From assembly GCA_047974375.1 (NCBI GenBank), contig JBKECF010000036.1, forward strand, positions 1-64,000: a stretch of DNA of 64,000 nucleotides, in the 5' to 3' direction. Shown piece after piece: positions 1-9,143 of this stretch (position 1 is its first letter; every line of letters begins with the position of its first letter). The position numbers were made by a program, and so were the translations under genes. Origin of the DNA: JBKECF01 sp047974375. GTDB taxonomy: Bacteria > Bacillota > Clostridia > Lachnospirales > CAMZNU01. The notes beneath the pieces are model-generated. The model was given only the letters and a program-made list of their open reading frames with translations. It did not search any database and was not told the DNA's origin.

Positions 1-109
1 TTCTGATTGTTTTTCTATCTATTCCAGTTTCTCTATGGATCCCCCATTGAGATTTTCCACCTAAAAAGCCATCTATTATTATTTTTTGTTTATCCATTAA
101 ACTTATCAT
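1..109 (-). CDS. IS21-family transposase (IstA-like), N-terminal fragment cut by the window edge
   Basis: About 36 codons are visible. From the ATG at 109 (or the in-frame ATG at 97) the product starts MISLMDKQKI and continues IIDGFLGGKSQWGIHRETGI, ending at residues DRKTIR. This is the N-terminal helix-turn-helix pattern of IstA-type transposases (a 'x-S-x-x-x-I-x-R-x-x-G-x-x-R-x-T-I-R' spacing). The catalytic DDE domain would lie outside the window. Family assignment rests on this short stretch plus the TG terminus 90 bases upstream. Confidence 0.5.
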   Translation of the reverse strand, partial: MISLMDKQKIIIDGFLGGKSQWGIHRETGIDRKTIR

Positions 110-199
110 CCCCTAGCCCCCTATGAGTTCTCATAGGGTTATTATATATTTCCTCTAGAGGAATTCTCAATTAGAATTTAGGGTACTTTTAGCTTATCA
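1..199 (-). mobile_element. Left end of an IS21-like insertion sequence (runs off the window)
   Basis: Read on the minus strand from 199, the sequence begins with TG (TGATAAGCTAAAAGTACCCT), the usual first dinucleotide of IS21-family ends. It contains two palindromes, TCCTCTAGAGGA (151-162) and CCCTATGA-gttc-TCATAGGG (119-138), then an open reading frame running off the window edge. The junction coincides with the point where the adjacent response regulator stops looking like its family, so insertion into that gene explains both. The boundary at 199 is inferred; no second end or target duplication is visible here. Confidence 0.6.
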
Positions 200-932
200 T
201 AAACAGAAGATTAGAATGTTTTGATATTATGTCGATATTAAGTATTTTCTTTATATTATATTCTAGTAATTTATGAAATTTTACATTTTGCTGTTCGGTA
301 TCACTATAGCTACTGTTGTTACTTAGTATTACGCTGCAAAATAGGCCTTCGCCTTTGTAAACAAGCGTCCCATTATTAAATATATTGTTATATATACTTG
401 TAATTGATGTTCTTATATTTTGTCGGGCTATATTTTTTTTGTGGTATGTTAATATAGCAAAATTAGCAATTTGGAATATAAAAAACTGGAAATATTTGCA
501 ATTTATCTTGGCCGGTTGCGAATTGTTATACAATATATTATAAAGATGGTTTTCATTGATTGTAGCTTCTTTTCTTTCTTCTGCACATAAATGATTTAGT
601 AGTTTGTTTAATTTTTTTTTAGTTAATTCATGTTTAAGTATATAGTCATGAGCACCGTATTTTAGACTATCCCGTGCAAATTCAAATGTATCATAACTGC
701 TTATTATTATTATTTTAGTTTTCAAATTTTCATATTTTACGTATTTACAAATATCAATTCCAGTTTTTTTTGGCATACTTATATCTAAAAGTGTAATAAA
801 AATATCATTTTTTCTTATTATATCTAATGCTTCACAACCGTTGTATGCATGTACTATATTATAGTTTAATATTAATTTACTAATTTTAGTGTGGACTAAC
901 ATATCATCATCAGCTATTAAAATTTTTTTCAT
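189..932 (-). pseudogene. YesN-type response regulator, C-terminal DNA-binding domain lost to an IS insertion
   Basis: The start is MKKILIADDD at 932, preceded by GAGGAGA; longer upstream starts are unlikely because they enter the kinase gene. Residues 1-115 form a receiver domain with acidic pocket DDD (8-10), phospho-acceptor Asp50 in LLDISMP, the conserved Ser in IIIISSYD and Lys in YILKHE. Residues 130-244 resemble the poorly conserved middle region of YesN/AraC-type regulators. The protein then ends with MIS and a stop that comes from the IS21-like end, so the two C-terminal AraC helix-turn-helix motifs are missing (248 residues against roughly 500 in the family). It overlaps nothing but follows the kinase gene by 25 bases, as in a two-component operon. 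It may still accept phosphate but should not bind DNA as its relatives do. Confidence 0.75.
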
Positions 933-957
933 TGTTTCTCCTCGCTCTATATTATAT

Positions 958-2637
958 TTATTCTGGATATTCGATATATACTTTGGTCTGGTTATTTTCA
1001 CGTGTTATTTTAAATTTTGGATTATTGTAATAAAGTTGCAATCGTCTATATGTGCTGTACAAACCAACATTTATAAAACTATTACTAGGGGCGTTTTCTT
1101 CTCTATATAAATTATCAATAATTTTTTGTTCAATCCCTATGCCGTTATCAATTATTTCGATGCATATATTTTTGGATTGCTGATAAATATTTATAAATAT
1201 ATTATTATTTTCGGACATTGCAGTAAATGCATGTATATATGCATTTTCAACAATGGGCTGTAATAGTAGTTTTAATATTTTTTTATTTTTCAGATTTTCG
1301 TCAATAGAATAAAAGACATTTATTTCCCACAAAATATTGTATTTTTTAATTGAAATATATTTTTTAATATATTCTATTTCTTCGTAAATAGTTATATATT
1401 CTTCTTGGCTGTTTGATATAAGCCGTAGCAAGCTAGAAAATGATACAGAAACTTCTTCGATATTTTTAATACCTTGTAGGTAGGCTAAATTGCTAATGGT
1501 GTTTAATGTATTGTATATCATATGTGGGTGTATCTGGGATTGTAGTAGCATAAAATCTTGCTTACTCTTTTCCTTTTCCTTTTCTCGTATTTCTTGAAGT
1601 AGTATTTTTATTTTATTACTCATTATAACAAAGCCGTTATTTAAACTGTCAACCTCGTCGGATACGTTTATAGGTTGGTAGGTTTCTATAGAATTTTCGT
1701 TAAAGTCTCTTAATTTATTATTTAGGCTATTTATTCTATTAGGTATAGATCTTGTGAATTTAAAAAATAATAGGGTACAAACTGTAAATGCAAATATAAT
1801 ATAAAAAATTGAAATATATAAAAGGGTTGTGGATTTATTAAATATATAGTTTTTTGGTAATAAAGTTAGAATTTCACCGTTTATAGAAGGTACGTTATTG
1901 ATTTGATACCAGTGGTATGTTCCGTTTATATTTAACAGATCATTATTTTGTTTTTGTCCATGAAGTATTAAGTTATTTTCAATTAGATTATTGTAATCAC
2001 CAGAACTATATAAGATGGTATCTGAATATAAAATATTAACAGCGTGGCCATCTATTTCTTCAAAGATATTTGCTATAGTGTTGTAGGGAATTCCAACAAG
2101 GATCATGCCTACGGGTTTATTTTGTTTTTTTATTATTTTTGCTATTGTAGGTATATTATCTATATTTGTAATTTTAAAGTCTGCGTTATTGCTAATTAAT
2201 TTCTTTGTAATTGATGAATTCCACGTAATACTTTCATAATAACCAGATTGAGATTGAATATCAACCTCATTTCCGATTAGTTTTATTACATAATCACATC
2301 TTGATTGAGTATCTAAAGTATTAATTGAAAGGTATATGTTGTTAAGGCAATTAAACCATGGATAGGATGGGGGATTTAATTCATCTGACAGTAATGTATT
2401 TATATCGCGGTTCAAATACATGGATATGGCTATATTTTTCATGTCGTTAGTGGCTGTATCAATAGATTTTAATACGTGTTTAATCTGATAATTTATTAAT
2501 TCCTTTTCTCGTTCCATAGCCGATTTGTTGTATAAATATAAAAATTGAAATACAAGTGATGCTATTGGTATGAGTATGCAACATATGTACATAAAAGTAT
2601 ATTTTTTATTTATTGTATTTAAAATTTTATTAAACAT
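958..2637 (-). CDS. YesM-type sensor histidine kinase
   Basis: A 559-residue membrane sensor kinase. A membrane segment at about 13-36 and another at about 272-298 flank a roughly 235-residue extracytoplasmic sensor domain. A HAMP-like linker follows, then a His_kinase domain with the phospho-acceptor in IHPHMIYNTL (about residue 370) and a HATPase with N box ENAYIHAF and G box DNGIGI. The start has GAAAGGAAA in front. It is transcribed with the truncated response regulator downstream and away from the sugar-importer operon at 2813, the usual layout for control of a carbohydrate ABC importer by a YesM/YesN pair. With its partner broken, signalling to this locus is probably impaired unless another regulator takes over. 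Confidence 0.85.
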   Translation of the reverse strand: MFNKILNTINKKYTFMYICCILIPIASLVFQFLYLYNKSAMEREKELINYQIKHVLKSIDTATNDMKNIAISMYLNRDINTLLSDELNPPSYPWFNCLNNIYLSINTLDTQSRCDYVIKLIGNEVDIQSQSGYYESITWNSSITKKLISNNADFKITNIDNIPTIAKIIKKQNKPVGMILVGIPYNTIANIFEEIDGHAVNILYSDTILYSSGDYNNLIENNLILHGQKQNNDLLNINGTYHWYQINNVPSINGEILTLLPKNYIFNKSTTLLYISIFYIIFAFTVCTLLFFKFTRSIPNRINSLNNKLRDFNENSIETYQPINVSDEVDSLNNGFVIMSNKIKILLQEIREKEKEKSKQDFMLLQSQIHPHMIYNTLNTISNLAYLQGIKNIEEVSVSFSSLLRLISNSQEEYITIYEEIEYIKKYISIKKYNILWEINVFYSIDENLKNKKILKLLLQPIVENAYIHAFTAMSENNNIFINIYQQSKNICIEIIDNGIGIEQKIIDNLYREENAPSNSFINVGLYSTYRRLQLYYNNPKFKITRENNQTKVYIEYPE

Positions 2638-2812
2638 ATTTTCCTTTCTGTATAGATTTATCTACTACTTAGGTTGGTTACATTATATACACTATGAGCT
2701 TAAATTAAACAAAAAAATCAAATATTTAGTGCGTAATGACAAGAATTTATAGCTATATTAAGATGAAAATAAATTAATATATTCTTATAGAAAAAAATAT
2801 TAGGAGGTAAGT

Positions 2813-4393
2813 ATGAAATCAAATATGAAAAAATGTAGGTTGATATTATTTGTGATTGTAAGTGGGCTTTTCTTTAGTTCATGTAGTGTAGATAAGGATA
2901 TACCTAAAGATATTAGTGATAATCAAGAAGTAACTTATACTTCTGATGATGGGTACCCTGTTGTTAGTGCACCAATTACATTGTCCATTTTTGGTGAGCA
3001 ACATCCAAATCACGCGTCATGGGATACAATGAGCATGTTTAAAGAATACGAAAAAAAGACAGGTATAGATATTAATTTCGAGATTGTTCCATCTCAAGGT
3101 TTTGCTGAAAAAAAATCTTTACTTTTTGCTGGTGGTGATTTACCTGATATGTTTGTAAGAGCTCATCTTTCGAATGAAGAAATAGTAAAATATGGAAGTT
3201 CTGGTGTTTTGATAGATTTGAGTCCTATATTATCTGAACACGCACCTGCGTACAGCGAGAGAATGGTGGAAACTCCTGCTATAAAAACTAGAATAACAGC
3301 TCCGGATGGAAAAATATATTCTCTATCAGATGTAATCTCATTAAATGCAGCAAGAACTGAAAAAATTTGGAGTAATAAAAGTTGGTTAGATGAATTAAAT
3401 ATACAAGCTCCGAAAACAATTGATGAGTTAGGTGTGGCTATGAAAGTTATGAAAGGAATTGACTTTGATAAAAATGGTAATGTAGATGAGTATCCAATGG
3501 GAGCTGCCAGTATGGGTACTATAATAAATAATTTAATAGGAAGTTGGGGACATCAAATACAATTTGATAGGCAGTTTGACGTTATTAACGGTAGGGTGAA
3601 AACTTGGGTAGACAGTAAAGAGTATAAAGAACTATTAATGTGGGTAAGAGATGCATATGCATCAGGCTTAATTGATCCGGAAGTATTTACGCATGATTAT
3701 GCAAAATATATGGCTAAAATGAAAGGCGGAAAAATGGGATTTTTCTTTAATCAGGCCGATGATGCTTTTGGAGTTGGTACAATGGTTGGTCTTCCACCTT
3801 TTGCTGGTAAATCTGACAAGATTTATGTTAAGAGTCAACCGGTTGCTAGGGGTAATGGCATATTTGCTATTACATCGGAATGTGAATATCCTGATATTGC
3901 ATTAAATTGGGTTGATTATTTTTATAGTAACGAAGGCTCTGTATTTATAAGATATGGTGTAGAAGGCGAGAACATGTATTTTGATGAGTCTGGCAATCCT
4001 AGATACAACGATGGAATATTAAATAGTCCGGAGGGGTCTGGCAGTGCAATTGGCAAGTTTACAATATGGCCAGGAGGTGGTGCTCCGCAATGGTTAAATG
4101 ATGTTAACTCAGAAGCTGTCGCATCTACAACTACTGTAGAGGCGCAGAGTGCTTTAGATCCGTTTGTTTTAGAAACTGTGTATCCAATGCCTTTATTCGA
4201 TGAAGCAACTACATCAAGGCTAGCTATATTACAAAGTGATATAGAATTGTATATAAATGAGTCTGCGGCAAAATTTATAAAAAGAGAACTCTCATTGGAG
4301 GATGATTGGGAAACTTATATTAGTACACTAGAAAAAATAGGCATTAAGGAATGGGAACAGATATATCAAAAATCTGTGGATACAATAGATTAA
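2813..4393 (+). CDS. Extracellular solute-binding lipoprotein of an LplA-type carbohydrate ABC importer
   Basis: A 526-residue secreted lipoprotein. The start is preceded by TAGGAGGTAAGT. A basic N-terminus, hydrophobic stretch and lipobox FSSC (Cys about residue 25) mark lipid attachment. The mature part opens with ITLSIFGEQHPNHASWD and carries SBP family 1 features such as a calcium-site-like stretch DFDKNGNVDEYP near residue 220. Length and pattern match the LplA group, which bind oligosaccharides for permeases of the LplB/LplC type encoded next. Substrate is unknown; the sulfatase at the end of the operon points to a sulfated or desulfated oligosaccharide. No ATPase is encoded nearby, as is usual for systems that share an MsmX-like ATPase. 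Confidence 0.85.
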   Translation: MKSNMKKCRLILFVIVSGLFFSSCSVDKDIPKDISDNQEVTYTSDDGYPVVSAPITLSIFGEQHPNHASWDTMSMFKEYEKKTGIDINFEIVPSQGFAEKKSLLFAGGDLPDMFVRAHLSNEEIVKYGSSGVLIDLSPILSEHAPAYSERMVETPAIKTRITAPDGKIYSLSDVISLNAARTEKIWSNKSWLDELNIQAPKTIDELGVAMKVMKGIDFDKNGNVDEYPMGAASMGTIINNLIGSWGHQIQFDRQFDVINGRVKTWVDSKEYKELLMWVRDAYASGLIDPEVFTHDYAKYMAKMKGGKMGFFFNQADDAFGVGTMVGLPPFAGKSDKIYVKSQPVARGNGIFAITSECEYPDIALNWVDYFYSNEGSVFIRYGVEGENMYFDESGNPRYNDGILNSPEGSGSAIGKFTIWPGGGAPQWLNDVNSEAVASTTTVEAQSALDPFVLETVYPMPLFDEATTSRLAILQSDIELYINESAAKFIKRELSLEDDWETYISTLEKIGIKEWEQIYQKSVDTID

Positions 4394-4475
4394 TATGAGC
4401 GTTTTATTTGCATAGATCGTAAGGTTGCGTATTAATTCAAAAGAGAATTGCTATATATTTTAGTGAGGTGAATTT

Positions 4476-5378
4476 GTGAATCTAATTAAGGAAATGAAAA
4501 AAAATTGGGCATTAATGTTTATGTTTTTGTTACCATTGCTATGGTACATAACTTTTTGTTATGTACCTATGTATGGAATACAAATAGCTTTTAGAAATTT
4601 TAATCCTGCAAAAGGATACTTGGGAAGCACGTGGGTTGGTTTTGAACAATTTAGACGTTTTTTTTCTTCATATTACAGTATACAGGTTATTAAAAATACT
4701 GTTTTATTAAGCCTATATAGTGTGATTTTTGGATTTCCTGTACCCATATTACTTGCATTAATGATTAACGAAATAAAAAGTACTAGATATAAAAAGGTTG
4801 TACAGAATATTACGTATATACCTCATTTTCTTTCAGTTGTTGTAGTGTGTGGAATGTTATATCTTTTTTTATCGCCTCAATATGGTGTGGTGAATAATTT
4901 TTTGTTATTTCTTAAAATTGATCCCATAGCTTTTATGGAAAGTGAAAAATATTTTAGAGGAGTATTTATAATATCAGGGATTTGGCAAACTGCTGGATGG
5001 AGCTCGATTATATACATAGCGGCGTTAGCTGGGATATCACCCACACTTTATGAAGCAGCTACCATAGATGGTGCTAGTCGCTTCCGAAAAATGAAGCATG
5101 TTTCTATACCAGGGATTGCACCTACTATAATAACCCTTTTAATTTTACGAATTGGACAATTAATGAGTGTGGGATTTGAAAAAGCATTATTGCTACAAAA
5201 TGATTTAAATCTTGGTACAAGCGAAATAATATCAACTTTAGTATATAAAAATGGTATATTGCAAGGTGATTTTAGTTATGCAACTGCGGTTGGATTAATG
5301 AATTCCATAATAAATTTAGTGTTGATAATTTTGGCGAATAAAATCAGCAGAAAATTTTCTGAAAATAGTTTATGGTAG
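4476..5378 (+). CDS. LplB-type carbohydrate ABC transporter permease
   Basis: A 300-residue inner-membrane permease with about six hydrophobic segments. It starts at GTG, preceded by GTGAGGTGAA. N-terminal YVPMYGIQIAFRNF is typical of the LplB group, and the cytoplasmic EAA loop (YEAATIDGASRFRKMKHV, about 205-222) that contacts the ATPase is intact. It lies 82 bases after the binding-protein gene and 9 bases before the second permease, so it forms a heterodimer with that protein. Substrate is inferred only from context. Confidence 0.88.
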   Translation: MNLIKEMKKNWALMFMFLLPLLWYITFCYVPMYGIQIAFRNFNPAKGYLGSTWVGFEQFRRFFSSYYSIQVIKNTVLLSLYSVIFGFPVPILLALMINEIKSTRYKKVVQNITYIPHFLSVVVVCGMLYLFLSPQYGVVNNFLLFLKIDPIAFMESEKYFRGVFIISGIWQTAGWSSIIYIAALAGISPTLYEAATIDGASRFRKMKHVSIPGIAPTIITLLILRIGQLMSVGFEKALLLQNDLNLGTSEIISTLVYKNGILQGDFSYATAVGLMNSIINLVLIILANKISRKFSENSLW

Positions 5379-5387
5379 GAGGTAGAC

Positions 5388-6275
5388 ATGCAGGGTAAAG
5401 AATCTAAATCAGATAAAATTTTTTTGTTTTTTATATATTTAACTTGTGCTATTATGATTTTTATAGTTGCATATCCACTTTATTTTGTGCTGATAGCATC
5501 ATTTAGTTCGCCGGAGGCTGTTGTTACAGGTGAAGTTGTTTGGCGCCCTATTGGATTTAATTTTGAGTCCTATAAATTAATATTAGATGAATCTAAAATA
5601 TGGATAGGTTATAAAAATACAATAATATACACAGTTGTAGGAACTATATTAAATGTTTTTTTAACAACACTTGCAGCGTATCCACTTTCTAGAAAAAACA
5701 TGCCATGTCGTACCTTATTTACATTTATAATAGCCTTTACAATGCTTTTTTCTGGGGGTATGATTCCTATATATTTGGTAGTAAAAAGCTTAGGGTTAAC
5801 AGATACAATATGGGCAATGGTAATACCTAATGCTATTGCTACCTATAATTTATTAGTTATGAAATCTTATTTTCAAAATTCAATACCAGAAGAATTAATA
5901 GAGGCTGGAGAAATAGATGGTTGCAATGAGTTTAGAACTTTAAAAGATGTTGTATTACCATTGTCAAAACCAATCATGGCTGTAATATTGCTATTTTATG
6001 CGGTTGGTCATTGGAATGCGTACTTTAATGCACTTATTTATTTGCGTGAGCAATCTTTATACCCGTTGCAAGTTATACTTCGTGAAATATTATTGCAAAA
6101 TGATATATCAGCGGCGGGTGGTTTGGATACAACCGGAATGTATGAAAAAATGATGCAAGGGGAATCCATGAAGTACTCAATAATATTAATATCATCACTT
6201 CCAGTAATGTTGTTATATCCTTTAGTACAAAAGCATTTTGTGAAAGGTGTAATGGTTGGAGCTATAAAAGGTTAA
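5388..6275 (+). CDS. LplC-type carbohydrate ABC transporter permease
   Basis: A 295-residue permease of the MalG/LplC (CUT1) group, preceded by TAGGAGGTAGAC. There are about six membrane segments and an EAA loop (LIEAGEIDGCNEFRTLKDVV, about 186-205). The C-terminus MVGAIKG is typical of LplC proteins. It is the second half of the importer begun at 2813 and is followed after 39 bases by a sulfatase gene, giving an operon binding protein - permease - permease - sulfatase. Confidence 0.88.
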   Translation: MQGKESKSDKIFLFFIYLTCAIMIFIVAYPLYFVLIASFSSPEAVVTGEVVWRPIGFNFESYKLILDESKIWIGYKNTIIYTVVGTILNVFLTTLAAYPLSRKNMPCRTLFTFIIAFTMLFSGGMIPIYLVVKSLGLTDTIWAMVIPNAIATYNLLVMKSYFQNSIPEELIEAGEIDGCNEFRTLKDVVLPLSKPIMAVILLFYAVGHWNAYFNALIYLREQSLYPLQVILREILLQNDISAAGGLDTTGMYEKMMQGESMKYSIILISSLPVMLLYPLVQKHFVKGVMVGAIKG

Positions 6276-6314
6276 ATGCCATTATTATATTAATAAAAAA
6301 TCGAAAGGAGAATT

Positions 6315-7718
6315 ATGAAAAATCTAATATATATATTTGCTGATCAATTAAGGTATAAAAGTTTAGGTTATAGTGGGGATGAAAAGGCGATGACGCCGAG
6401 TATTGATGCTTTTTCAAAGGAAAGTGTAAATGTGTGCAATGCTGTATCAGGTCACCCAGTGTGTGCACCTTATAGAGCTACACTATTTACTGGAAAGTAT
6501 ACAACCAGTACAGGAATGGTAATTAATGAAATAAGGTTAAATACAGACCACAAAACTTTTGCGCAGGTTTTAAATGACAATGGATATAACACATCTTATA
6601 TAGGTAAATGGCACATATATGCAAATGAGTTTGGAAACCATTTCGATCCAGAAAATTCTTTTATTCCAAAAGGTGACAATAGATTAGGTTTTAATGATTA
6701 TTTTGCAGCTTACAATTTTCATCATGATTATTTTGGGGAACATGCCTATTACCATTTAGACGGTCCAGAGAAAATATTTTGCCATGACTACGAGCCAAAC
6801 GTGCAAACGAACATGGCGATGGAACAATTAGATGATTTAAAAAGCAAGAATAAGCCTTTTGCCTTGTTTTTATCCTTAGGCACGCCACATGACCCGTGGG
6901 TGACTGAAAATGTTCCCCCAGATTATTTAGAAAAATTTAAAAATGTAGATTTTGAACTGCCATTAAATTATTTGCCAGAGGATGATAAATATGCTGATGA
7001 ATGGGCAAGACTTTATCCTGAGGAAAGAGCTAATTTAACTCAATGGATGAAGTGTTATTATGCTATGGTTAATAACTTAGATGATAACATAGGTAGGCTT
7101 ATTAAAAAAATAAAAGATATAGGACTGTATGATAATTCTATTATAGTTTTTACATCTGACCATGGAGAACTTTTTGGTGCTCACGGAAGAAGGGCGAAGA
7201 ATATATTTTATGAAGAGGCTGTAAGAGTACCTTTTTTAATAAGAGATGGGGATTTGTTAAAAGGGAAAAATACTACAACTTTTAACACTGTAGATATTAT
7301 GCCTACAATGCTATCTTTAATGGGGATGGAAAATGATATACCAATGGAGGTAGAAGGTGTAAATTATTCGCATAATATAAAGGGAAATATAGACTCTAAC
7401 GAGGGATCTTTAATGATGGGAACGGGTGCAACAGCTATTTTTGAGGATGGTCACGAGTGGAGGGCTTATAGGACAAATGAGTATACTTATGCCACATATA
7501 AAGTTGATGGAGCTGAATTTTTATTTAATAATATAAAAGATTCTTATCAAACACAAAATTTAGCAAAAGATGTAGAGTATAGTAGGGTCAAGGAAAGTTT
7601 AAAATCTAAGATGTATGAAAAAATGAGATCCATAAATGATAATTTTGAAAAGAGTAGTTATTATGAGAAAAATTGGATTGAAAATAGAATAATAAAAGAA
7701 AAGACTCAGCTTATGTAA
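6315..7718 (+). CDS. Cys-type sulfatase (formylglycine-dependent)
   Basis: A 467-residue sulfatase without a signal peptide, so it is probably cytoplasmic and acts on imported sugars. It starts after GAAAGGAGAATT. Metal-binding Asp is at residue 10 (IFADQLRY), the catalytic motif C-A-P-Y-R is at 50-54, and FTSDHGELFG (about 277) carries the second Asp-His metal site. The Cys must be converted to formylglycine; no maturase gene is in this window, so it would be elsewhere. It is the last gene of the LplABC-type importer operon, suggesting removal of sulfate from the imported oligosaccharide. The exact sugar cannot be read from the sequence. Confidence 0.88.
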   Translation: MKNLIYIFADQLRYKSLGYSGDEKAMTPSIDAFSKESVNVCNAVSGHPVCAPYRATLFTGKYTTSTGMVINEIRLNTDHKTFAQVLNDNGYNTSYIGKWHIYANEFGNHFDPENSFIPKGDNRLGFNDYFAAYNFHHDYFGEHAYYHLDGPEKIFCHDYEPNVQTNMAMEQLDDLKSKNKPFALFLSLGTPHDPWVTENVPPDYLEKFKNVDFELPLNYLPEDDKYADEWARLYPEERANLTQWMKCYYAMVNNLDDNIGRLIKKIKDIGLYDNSIIVFTSDHGELFGAHGRRAKNIFYEEAVRVPFLIRDGDLLKGKNTTTFNTVDIMPTMLSLMGMENDIPMEVEGVNYSHNIKGNIDSNEGSLMMGTGATAIFEDGHEWRAYRTNEYTYATYKVDGAEFLFNNIKDSYQTQNLAKDVEYSRVKESLKSKMYEKMRSINDNFEKSSYYEKNWIENRIIKEKTQLM

Positions 7719-7725
7719 GCTGAGT
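7704..7725 (+). terminator. Stem-loop over the end of the sulfatase gene
   Basis: ACTCAGCTTA-tg-TAAGCTGAGT is a perfect 10-bp stem that includes the sulfatase stop codon. There is no T run straight after it, so it may be an RNA 3'-end stabiliser or a weak terminator rather than a classical intrinsic terminator. Confidence 0.45.
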
Positions 7726-7746
7726 GAGTACTTGACTTTATAATTA

Positions 7747-7856
7747 ATCGGTAAGAATTAGACCCCTACCTTAATTATAATATACATAGTGGCAGGACTG
7801 TCTAATTCGCCGTTCAGTGGAGGTGCAAGCCCCCACTCTGATGGATAGGTCTATTA
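7747..7856 (+). repeat. Two-hairpin interspersed repeat, copy A
   Basis: A full-length copy of the element described in the findings. It begins ATCGGTAAGAATTAGACC and ends GGTCTATTA. The first hairpin is closed by AATTAGAC/GTCTAATT; the second is CAGTGGAGG-tgcaag-CCCCCACT with one mismatch. Its right end supplies the stop codon of the minus-strand permease gene (TAA at 7854-7856), so the insertion lies exactly at the end of that gene. It lies 21 bases after the sulfatase hairpin. Confidence 0.9.
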
Positions 7857-9143
7857 ATTTCGAATAGCTATAAGTGGGCTAAGTTTAGTTGCTCTTTTAG
7901 CAGGGAAATATCCGGCTAAAACTCCTATTAAAGTACTAAAAGCTAAAGAGGATAGAACTAACCATATAGGAATAATTGAAAGTTTTAGACCCTCCATTCC
8001 AAAAAGGGATTGGGCTGAAAAGTAATTAATTATTGCTGATATACCATAGCTTAAACCAATACCGATTATACCGCCAATAAGTCCAACAAGGCCTGCTTCT
8101 ACAAGGAAAAGTTTTCTTATGTCTGTAACTGTAGCTCCTATTACTTTCATTACACCTATTTCCTTTGTTCTTTCATATATTGCCATAATCATTGTGTTTG
8201 CAATGCCTAAAGTGGAAACAAACAAGGCTATACTACCAATGCCTGCAAGAAGCATTTGAACTATTTTATAACTTTTGTCCATGTCATCCATATAATTTAG
8301 CATACTATCGACGGAGTATCCATCATTTTTAAGAGATTGATTTATTAGGTTTGCTGCTTCAGCATCCTGAGCTTTTACATATACTCGATCATATTGGGTG
8401 ATTTTGGCTTTTTTACCTTCTTCATAGGCCTCTAGCTCAGCTAGCTTTAGTTTTTTTACTTCATCTAGCTTCATATATGATAAATAGTTTACATCATTAC
8501 TTTTATCACTTAAAAGACCTAAAGGTTTAAGTCTTAGTCGGCTTTCATCATATGTATTAAAAAATGTAAGTCTATCATTCATTACATCTACAGCTGGTGG
8601 GTTTCTGTTGCCATCTTCGTCGTAGTAACTATATTGGTCAAAATTATTGTTACTCCAAAAATTATATCCTGCCTCAGAACCGAATACTATAGAGTTTTTG
8701 TCGGATTCTGTAAAAGTTATACCATCGGCGATTTCTATTTCGAAATTTTCAAAATAGTCCTCATCTACTCCGGTTATTTCAGTCCATGCTTCATAAGTGC
8801 CTGATTTTATTCTTATTTGACTTGAATAAGTTGGTTGTATAGCAACTACTCCGTCCATAGTTTTTAGATTCTCTATTAATTCTTTATCTAGTTTTAAGCT
8901 TTCGTCTACTTTGCTTGAGCTGTCGCTGCTATAGTAGCTTCCTCCTTGCATAATGGTTAGTACTGTCATATCGGCAAAACTGTTCATTTGCTCCTCAAAG
9001 GCTTTTTGGTAGCCTATACCAATAGAAAGCATAACAATTATAGAACAAGCACCAATTACAACACCAGATATAGTTAGTATGGCACGTGCTTTTCGCTTTA
9101 TTAGGTTTTTTAAAGCCATAATAAATACGTCTATATTACTCAT
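7854..9143 (-). CDS. FtsX/MacB-type ABC transporter permease
   Basis: About 429 residues. ATG at 9143 is preferred over the in-frame ATG at 9152, because AAAGG lies at the right distance only for the former; it then overlaps the upstream gene by 8 bases. One N-terminal membrane segment (GVVIGACSIIVMLSIGIGY) is followed by a large extracytoplasmic MacB periplasmic-core-like domain (about 45-270) and three C-terminal membrane segments of the FtsX fold. The end, PLIAIRN, is the family's usual tail, with the stop contributed by repeat copy A. Together with the ATPase at 11215 and the CARDB-like protein at 9136 it forms an exporter or mechanotransmission complex of unknown substrate. Confidence 0.85.
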   Translation of the reverse strand: MSNIDVFIMALKNLIKRKARAILTISGVVIGACSIIVMLSIGIGYQKAFEEQMNSFADMTVLTIMQGGSYYSSDSSSKVDESLKLDKELIENLKTMDGVVAIQPTYSSQIRIKSGTYEAWTEITGVDEDYFENFEIEIADGITFTESDKNSIVFGSEAGYNFWSNNNFDQYSYYDEDGNRNPPAVDVMNDRLTFFNTYDESRLRLKPLGLLSDKSNDVNYLSYMKLDEVKKLKLAELEAYEEGKKAKITQYDRVYVKAQDAEAANLINQSLKNDGYSVDSMLNYMDDMDKSYKIVQMLLAGIGSIALFVSTLGIANTMIMAIYERTKEIGVMKVIGATVTDIRKLFLVEAGLVGLIGGIIGIGLSYGISAIINYFSAQSLFGMEGLKLSIIPIWLVLSSLAFSTLIGVLAGYFPAKRATKLSPLIAIRN

